Of a stretch of DNA of 21,355 nt, positions 16,993-21,355 are shown piece after piece. Location: the NCBI GenBank assembly GCA_946481585.1, contig CAMLOF010000018.1:1-21355 (forward strand). Reading direction: 5' to 3'. The first letter of the stretch is position 1; each line of letters opens with the position of its first letter. Source of the DNA: an uncultured Macromonas sp. (lineage in GTDB: Bacteria > Pseudomonadota > Gammaproteobacteria > Burkholderiales > Burkholderiaceae). Below the pieces are notes generated by a model. It ran no database searches, had not been told where the DNA came from, and saw only the letters and a program-made list of their open reading frames with translations. The translations under genes were made by a program, and so were the position numbers.

Positions 16993-18312
16993 GTGGCCAC
17001 GAACGCAGCAACCCTAGCCAAGACAGGCAAGTTCGGCGATTTGCGTCGCCGCCTTGTGTTCCTGCTTCTGGCCCTGGTGGTTTACCGCATTGGCGCGCAC
17101 ATTCCGGTGCCGGGGATCGATCCTGCCCAGCTGGAGCAACTCTTCAAGGGCCAGCAGGGCGGTATCCTGAACCTCTTCAACATGTTCTCGGGCGGTGCGT
17201 TGTCGCGCTTTACCGTGTTCGCGTTGGGGATCATGCCCTACATCTCGGCTTCGATCATCATGCAATTGATGACGTACGTGATTCCCACGTTCGAGCAGCT
17301 GAAGAAAGAGGGCGAGGCCGGCCGCCGCAAGATCACGCAGTACACCCGTTACGGCACCTTGGCATTGGCCATTTTCCAGGCGCTCGGCATTGCCGTGGCT
17401 CTGGAAAGTTCGCCTGGCCTGGTGATCGACCCCGGCTTTGCCTTCCGCTTCACGGCGGTGGTCAGCTTGGTGGCGGGCACGATGTTCCTGATGTGGCTGG
17501 GCGAGCAGATCACCGAGCGCGGTCTGGGCAACGGCATCTCGATCCTGATCTTTGCAGGTATCGCCGCTGGTCTTCCCAATGCCGTTGGTGGCTTGCTTGA
17601 ACTGGTGCGCACGGGTGCCATGAACATCCTGGTTGCGATCTTCATCGTGGCTCTGGTGGTTCTGGTGACCTACTTCGTGGTCTTCGTCGAACGCGGTCAG
17701 CGCAAGATTCTCGTGAACTACGCACGCCGTCAGGTGGGCAACAAGGTGTACGGCGGCCAGTCGTCGCACCTGCCGCTCAAGCTGAACATGGCTGGCGTGA
17801 TTCCGCCGATCTTTGCGTCGTCGATCATCCTGCTGCCCACCACGCTGGTGAGCTGGATCAGCACGGGTGACAGTACGCGTTGGCTGCGTGACATCGCTGC
17901 GGCCTTGTCGCCGGGGCAACCGATCTACGTGGCGTTCTACGCTGCTGCCATCGTGTTCTTCTGCTTCTTCTACACGGCGCTCGTGTTCAATAGCCGCGAG
18001 ACTGCCGACAACCTGAAGAAGAGTGGTGCCTTCATTCCGGGTATCCGCCCGGGTGATCAAACGGCTCGCCACATTGACAAGATCCTGGTGCGTCTGACCT
18101 TGGCCGGTGCGATCTACATCACGCTGGTGTGTCTGCTGCCCGAGTTCCTTATCCTGAAGTACAACGTGCCGTTCTACTTCGGTGGTACCTCCCTGCTGAT
18201 CATTGTTGTGGTCACCATGGACTTCTGGGCTCAGGTGCAGAACTACGTGATGTCGCAGCAGTACGAATCGTTGTTGAAGAAAGCCAACTTCAAGGCTACG
18301 CCAGGTGTCTGA
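16993..18312 (+). CDS. secY: Protein translocase subunit SecY
   Basis: SecY is the channel of the Sec translocon in the inner membrane and pairs with SecE and SecG. The 439-residue protein (E. coli 443) has ten hydrophobic helices, with [27 protein letters not shown] at the start and the plug region after it. [21 protein letters not shown], the cytoplasmic [17 protein letters not shown] loop and [16 protein letters not shown] are present, the loops that contact SecA and the ribosome. The start is GTG with a short GGA ribosome site. Codon use still resembles the flanking ribosomal genes. infA follows after three bases. Confidence 0.98.
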   Translation: MATNAATLAKTGKFGDLRRRLVFLLLALVVYRIGAHIPVPGIDPAQLEQLFKGQQGGILNLFNMFSGGALSRFTVFALGIMPYISASIIMQLMTYVIPTFEQLKKEGEAGRRKITQYTRYGTLALAIFQALGIAVALESSPGLVIDPGFAFRFTAVVSLVAGTMFLMWLGEQITERGLGNGISILIFAGIAAGLPNAVGGLLELVRTGAMNILVAIFIVALVVLVTYFVVFVERGQRKILVNYARRQVGNKVYGGQSSHLPLKLNMAGVIPPIFASSIILLPTTLVSWISTGDSTRWLRDIAAALSPGQPIYVAFYAAAIVFFCFFYTALVFNSRETADNLKKSGAFIPGIRPGDQTARHIDKILVRLTLAGAIYITLVCLLPEFLILKYNVPFYFGGTSLLIIVVVTMDFWAQVQNYVMSQQYESLLKKANFKATPGV

Positions 18313-18315
18313 CAT

Positions 18316-18534
18316 ATGGCCAAAGACGATGTCATCGAAATGCAGGGTGAGGTCATCGAAAACCTCCCTAACGCGACGTTCCGCGTGAAGTTGGAAAACG
18401 GGCACGTGGTACTGGGTCACATCTCCGGCAAGATGCGCATGCACTACATCCGCATCCTGCCAGGTGACAAGGTCAAAGTGGAACTCACGCCCTACGACCT
18501 GACCCGTGCCCGGATCGTGTTCCGCGCCAAGTGA
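18316..18534 (+). CDS. infA: Translation initiation factor IF-1
   Basis: IF-1 occupies the A site during initiation. The 72-residue OB-fold protein has the normal length and the segments [37 protein letters not shown] and [13 protein letters not shown]. Its position between secY and rpmJ is typical of betaproteobacteria; in E. coli infA is elsewhere. Only three bases separate it from the secY stop, so coupling is likely. Confidence 0.98.
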   Translation: MAKDDVIEMQGEVIENLPNATFRVKLENGHVVLGHISGKMRMHYIRILPGDKVKVELTPYDLTRARIVFRAK

Positions 18535-18563
18535 AGAGTTTTGAGATTTATTAGGAGAGAAAC

Positions 18564-18677
18564 ATGCGAGTTTCGGCTTCGGTCAAGAAAATGTGCCGCA
18601 ACTGTAAGATCATCCGTCGCCATGGCGTCGTGCGAGTCATCTGCACCGACCCGCGACACAAGCAGCGTCAAGGCTGA
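18564..18677 (+). CDS. rpmJ: 50S ribosomal protein L36 (zinc-binding type)
   Basis: A 37-residue protein starting [11 protein letters not shown]. The zinc ligands C11, C14, C27 and H32 are all present, so this is the zinc-dependent form of L36. The ATG has a strong AGGAGAG ribosome site. Length is normal for the family. It lies between infA and rpsM as in most bacteria. Confidence 0.97.
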   Translation: MRVSASVKKMCRNCKIIRRHGVVRVICTDPRHKQRQG

Positions 18678-18695
18678 TACGTTTAGAGGACTACC

Positions 18696-19061
18696 ATGGC
18701 ACGTATTGCAGGCATCAACATTCCGCCTCACAAGCACGCCGAGATCGGCCTGACGGCTATCTTCGGTATCGGTCGCACCCGTGCTCGCAAGATTTGCGAA
18801 GCATGCGGCATCGCTTACGACAAGAAGATCAAGGATCTGAGCGACGCTGAGCTGGAAAAGGTTCGCGACCAGGTCAACACCTACACCATCGAAGGCGATC
18901 TGCGTCGTGAAACCACGATGAACATCAAGCGCCTGATGGACATCGGCTGCTACCGTGGCTTCCGTCACCGCCGCGGCCTGCCCGTGCGTGGTCAGCGCAC
19001 CAAGACCAATGCCCGTACCCGTAAAGGTCCGCGCAAGGCCGCCCAGTCGCTGAAGAAGTAA
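18696..19061 (+). CDS. rpsM: 30S ribosomal protein S13
   Basis: S13 is in the head of the small subunit and contacts the P-site tRNA. The 121-residue protein (E. coli 118) has [25 protein letters not shown], the helix-hairpin-helix region and the basic C-terminal tail [28 protein letters not shown] precedes the ATG. It opens the alpha-operon block. No promoter was recognised directly before it, so it is probably read through from spc. Confidence 0.98.
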   Translation: MARIAGINIPPHKHAEIGLTAIFGIGRTRARKICEACGIAYDKKIKDLSDAELEKVRDQVNTYTIEGDLRRETTMNIKRLMDIGCYRGFRHRRGLPVRGQRTKTNARTRKGPRKAAQSLKK

Positions 19062-19078
19062 TCGGTTAAAGGACAGAT

Positions 19079-19483
19079 ATGGCTAAGCAACCCTCCAGCA
19101 ACGCAGCAGCCCGCGTACGCAAGAAGGTCCGCAAGAACATCGCGGACGGTATTGCACACGTGCACGCTTCGTTCAACAACACGATCATCACCATCACGGA
19201 CCGTCAGGGCAACGCTCTGTCCTGGGCTTCCTCCGGTGGTCAGGGTTTCAAGGGCTCCCGCAAGTCCACCCCCTTCGCAGCCCAGGTGGCTTCCGAGGTG
19301 GCTGGCCGCGCAGCCATGGAACAGGGCATCAAGAACCTGGACGTCGAGATCAAGGGCCCCGGTCCTGGCCGCGAGTCTTCCGTTCGTGCCCTGGGCGCCC
19401 TGGGTATCAAGATCACGTCTATCTCTGACGTGACCCCGGTGCCCCACAACGGTTGCCGCCCCCAGAAGCGCCGTCGCATCTGA
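19079..19483 (+). CDS. rpsK: 30S ribosomal protein S11
   Basis: S11 lies on the platform of the small subunit. The 134-residue protein carries [44 protein letters not shown] and the C-terminal [18 protein letters not shown]. The N-terminus is a few residues longer than in E. coli (129). AAAGGA precedes the ATG. It uses T-ending codons (GCT, GGT) often, unlike the next gene, rpsD. Confidence 0.98.
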   Translation: MAKQPSSNAAARVRKKVRKNIADGIAHVHASFNNTIITITDRQGNALSWASSGGQGFKGSRKSTPFAAQVASEVAGRAAMEQGIKNLDVEIKGPGPGRESSVRALGALGIKITSISDVTPVPHNGCRPQKRRRI

Positions 19484-19513
19484 TTGCGCTGTAGCGCCAC
19501 CGCGCGCTATAAT
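19484..19513 (+). promoter_or_regulatory. Sigma-70 promoter for rpsD-rpoA
   Basis: A perfect TATAAT (19508-19513) lies 25 bases after the rpsK stop. The best -35 candidate is TTGCGC (19484-19489) with an 18-base spacer, matching consensus only at TTG. Transcription would start near 19520. It would let rpsD and rpoA be expressed apart from the upstream ribosomal genes. Confidence 0.55.
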
Positions 19514-19625
19514 TCAAAGCTTTTGTTTTGAACGCCGCCGCAATACATTGCCGTGTATTGCGGTGCGCTGTCGTTAAGACCACCGCCGTCGAGCAGGATC
19601 AATTTTGAGTTGATGCGTTCGGCGG
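19513..19625 (+). promoter_or_regulatory. Structured leader upstream of rpsD
   Basis: Three hairpins are visible. At 19513-19532 TTCAAAGC pairs with GTTTTGAA (one G-U) over a TTTT loop. At 19536-19565 a 12-base-pair stem has the perfect 10-base arms CCGCAATACA and TGTATTGCGG over a TTGCCG loop. At 19583-19625 an outer CCGCCG/CGGCGG stem encloses an inner ATCAA/TTGAT stem. No T run follows. S4 represses the alpha operon in E. coli through a leader structure near rpsM; an S4-responsive leader before rpsD is therefore plausible but unproven. Confidence 0.5.
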
Positions 19626-19677
19626 CTCCCGTGATGTGCCGTTGTTGGCCGTCGCGGTAGTTTGAAAGGAAACCCAC

Positions 19678-20301
19678 GTGGCACGTTACCTCGGCCCCAA
19701 GGCCAAACTCTCCCGCCGTGAAGGCACCGACCTGTTCCTGAAGAGCGCCCGCCGCGCCATCAGCGACAAGGCCAAGTTCGACTCCAAGCCCGGCCAGCAC
19801 GGCCGCACCTCGGGCCAGCGCACCTCCGACTTCGGCCTGCAGCTGCGCGAGAAGCAGAAGGTCAAGCGCATGTACGGCGTGCTCGAGCGCCAGTTCCGCC
19901 GCTACTTCGCCGAGGCAGAGCGCCGCCGGGGCAACACCGGCGCCAATCTGCTGTTGATCCTGGAGTCGCGCCTGGACAACGTGGTCTACCGCATGGGCTT
20001 CGGTTCCACCCGTGCCGAGGCACGCCAGCTGGTGTCGCATCAGGCCATCCTGGTGAACGGCAAGACCGTCAACATCCCCTCGTACCTCGTCAAGGCGGGC
20101 GACGTGATCGCCCTGCGCGAAAAGGCCAAGAAGCAGCTGCGTGTGACCGATGCGGTCAAGCTGGCCGAGTCGATCGGCATGCCCGGCTGGGTCCAGGTCG
20201 ATGCGACCAAGCTCGAAGGCGTGTTCAAGAAGGTGCCCGATCGCGACGAATTCGGTTCGGACATCAACGAATCGCTGATCGTCGAACTGTATTCGCGCTA
20301 A
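19678..20301 (+). CDS. rpsD: 30S ribosomal protein S4
   Basis: S4 is a primary 16S rRNA-binding protein and, in enterobacteria, the autogenous repressor of the alpha operon. The 207-residue protein (E. coli 206) starts [23 protein letters not shown] and has an S4 RNA-binding domain ([41 protein letters not shown]). The C-terminal [13 protein letters not shown] is normal. No zinc Cys residues are present. The start is GTG after GAAAGGA. Codon use differs from rpsK and rpsM: by hand count none of about 17 Ala codons is GCT, and two of 17 Gly codons are GGT. Confidence 0.98.
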   Translation: MARYLGPKAKLSRREGTDLFLKSARRAISDKAKFDSKPGQHGRTSGQRTSDFGLQLREKQKVKRMYGVLERQFRRYFAEAERRRGNTGANLLLILESRLDNVVYRMGFGSTRAEARQLVSHQAILVNGKTVNIPSYLVKAGDVIALREKAKKQLRVTDAVKLAESIGMPGWVQVDATKLEGVFKKVPDRDEFGSDINESLIVELYSR

Positions 20302-20314
20302 CTGAACCGAGGAG

Positions 20315-20346
20315 CGGGTTCGCGCCGCCCGTGGCGCGCGAACCTG
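20315..20346 (+). other. Strong GC hairpin between rpsD and rpoA
   Basis: Starting 14 bases after the rpsD stop, an 11-base-pair stem pairs 20315-20325 with 20336-20346 (core arms GGTTCGCGC and GCGCGAACC, one G-U pair). Three more pairs can form inside after a bulge. No T run follows. It could slow or end part of the transcription, or protect the rpsD 3' end. The rest of this 156-base gap holds the AGAGGA ribosome site of rpoA and no other clear element. Confidence 0.5.
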
Positions 20347-20457
20347 ATCAGGTGCCGCTTCGCGTGCCGGGCACGGAGTGGACACGACAACAGCCCGGCA
20401 TGGTCCATCAGCCTTATCGGTGTAACGAGCCGAGGGTATTGAGAGGAACAGGACTCG

Positions 20458-21355
20458 ATGCAAACCAATCTGCTGAAACCCAAAGCCATCCACGTGGAGC
20501 CGCTCGGCGGCCACCGTGCCAAAGTGACGCTCGAGCCGTTCGAGCGCGGGTACGGCCACACGCTCGGCAACGCGCTGCGTCGCGTGCTGCTGTCGTCGAT
20601 GGTGGGTTACGCGCCGACGGAGGTGACGATCGCCGGCGTGCTGCATGAGTACTCGACGGTCGACGGCGTCGCCGAAGACGTGGTGCACATCATGCTGAAC
20701 CTGAAGGGCGTGGTCTTCCGCCTGCACAACCGCGACGAAGTGACGCTGGTGCTGCGCAAGGAAGGTGAGGGCGCGGTGACCGCGGCCGACATCCAGACGC
20801 CGCACGACGTCGAGATCATCAACCCCGAGCACGTCATTGCCCACCTGGCGCAAGGCGGCAAGCTCGACATGCAGATCAAGGTCGAGAAGGGCCGCGGCTA
20901 CGTGCCGGGCAACCTGCGCCGCAACGACGATTCCGTCCGTTCCATCGGACGTATCGTGTTGGACGCATCGTTCTCCCCGATCAAGCGCGTGAGCTACGCC
21001 GTGGAAAACGCCCGTGTGGAACAGCGTACCGATCTGGATAAGCTGGTTCTGGAAATCGAAACCAACGGTGCCGTGGGCCCCGAGGAGTCGGTTCGTGCCG
21101 CTGCCAAGATTCTGGTGGAGCAACTGGCTGTGTTCGCCCAGCTCGACGGCGCCAACGCCTTCGAAGCAGGTGCAGCACCTTCGCGCAGCAGCCAGCAGTT
21201 CGACCCGATCCTGCTGCGTCCCGTGGACGAGCTGGAACTCACCGTGCGTTCCGCCAACTGCCTCAAGGCAGAGAACATCTACTACATCGGTGACCTCATT
21301 CAGCGCACCGAGAACGAGCTGCTCAAGACCCCGAACCTGGGTCGCAAGTCGCTCA
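20458..21355 (+). CDS. rpoA: RNA polymerase alpha subunit, 3' end outside window
   Basis: The alpha subunit nucleates RNA polymerase assembly and its C-terminal domain contacts UP elements and activators. The visible 299 residues include the N-terminal dimerisation domain ([93 protein letters not shown]). A linker follows (about 227-245, APSRSSQQF), then most of the C-terminal domain with [27 protein letters not shown]264 corresponds to the DNA-contacting Arg265 of E. coli. About 30 residues are missing at the edge. Codon use changes inside the gene near 20930: before it Thr is mostly ACG, after it always ACC, and CGT, GGT and GAA become common. Confidence 0.98.
   Translation, partial: MQTNLLKPKAIHVEPLGGHRAKVTLEPFERGYGHTLGNALRRVLLSSMVGYAPTEVTIAGVLHEYSTVDGVAEDVVHIMLNLKGVVFRLHNRDEVTLVLRKEGEGAVTAADIQTPHDVEIINPEHVIAHLAQGGKLDMQIKVEKGRGYVPGNLRRNDDSVRSIGRIVLDASFSPIKRVSYAVENARVEQRTDLDKLVLEIETNGAVGPEESVRAAAKILVEQLAVFAQLDGANAFEAGAAPSRSSQQFDPILLRPVDELELTVRSANCLKAENIYYIGDLIQRTENELLKTPNLGRKSL

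Noticed and set aside
17014..18444. Open frame of 476 codons opposite secY and infA
   Set aside because: Its His/Asp/Gln-rich sequence is what a membrane-protein gene gives when read backwards.
19507..21123. Long open frame of 538 codons opposite rpsD and rpoA
   Set aside because: It is antisense to two certain genes, is rich in His, Gln, Leu and Val as expected of a mirror frame in GC-rich DNA, and matches no family I know.

Overview
The window is a chromosomal segment of a high-GC betaproteobacterium, most likely Burkholderiales and probably the family Comamonadaceae. This rests on the protein sequences (Tgt, QueA, OxyR, UbiA, RpoA), on infA lying between secY and rpmJ, and on the gene order recG-oxyR-ubiA-proC beside the spc ribosomal operon. 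I judged relatedness from memory of the families, not from a search. No tRNA, rRNA, insertion sequence, prophage or CRISPR array was seen, and no gene-free stretch exceeds 300 bases; the largest gaps are 12646-12892, 19484-19677 and 20302-20457.

Layout. (1) 1-2931, minus strand: a queuosine operon, queA, a DUF3334 protein, then tgt, which runs off the left edge. QueA and Tgt act in the same tRNA modification pathway. The DUF3334 protein between them carries the catalytic signature of CheC/CheX/FliY phosphatases. (2) 3007-5360: a PAS-PAS-GGDEF diguanylate cyclase (minus) diverges from an orphan ParA ATPase (plus) across a 119-base gap holding a 21-base palindrome. (3) 5376-7398: an SbtA-type bicarbonate transporter (minus) diverges from a CbbR-like LysR regulator (plus); the AT-rich gap contains three TNA half-sites spaced exactly 10 bases apart. 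(4) 7511-11804, plus strand: a small zinc-ribbon protein, recG, oxyR and ubiA, closely spaced. proC (minus) converges on ubiA. (5) 12893 to the right edge: the spc and alpha ribosomal operons, rplN-rplX-rplE-rpsN-rpsH-rplF-rplR-rpsE-rpmD-rplO-secY-infA-rpmJ-rpsM-rpsK-rpsD-rpoA (rpoA cut by the window end). A good sigma-70 promoter precedes rplN, and a second one with a perfect TATAAT precedes rpsD. Both give structured leaders. The S10 operon genes that usually precede rplN are absent; proC lies there instead.

Most of the window is housekeeping. The observations most worth following are the CheX-like signature in the DUF3334 protein, a change of codon use across rpsD and the first half of rpoA that reverts inside rpoA (possible recombination mosaic), the two structured ribosomal leaders, and the operator-like elements in the two divergent gaps. 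No clearly new multi-gene system is visible; the link between the DUF3334, GGDEF and ParA genes is a hypothesis.
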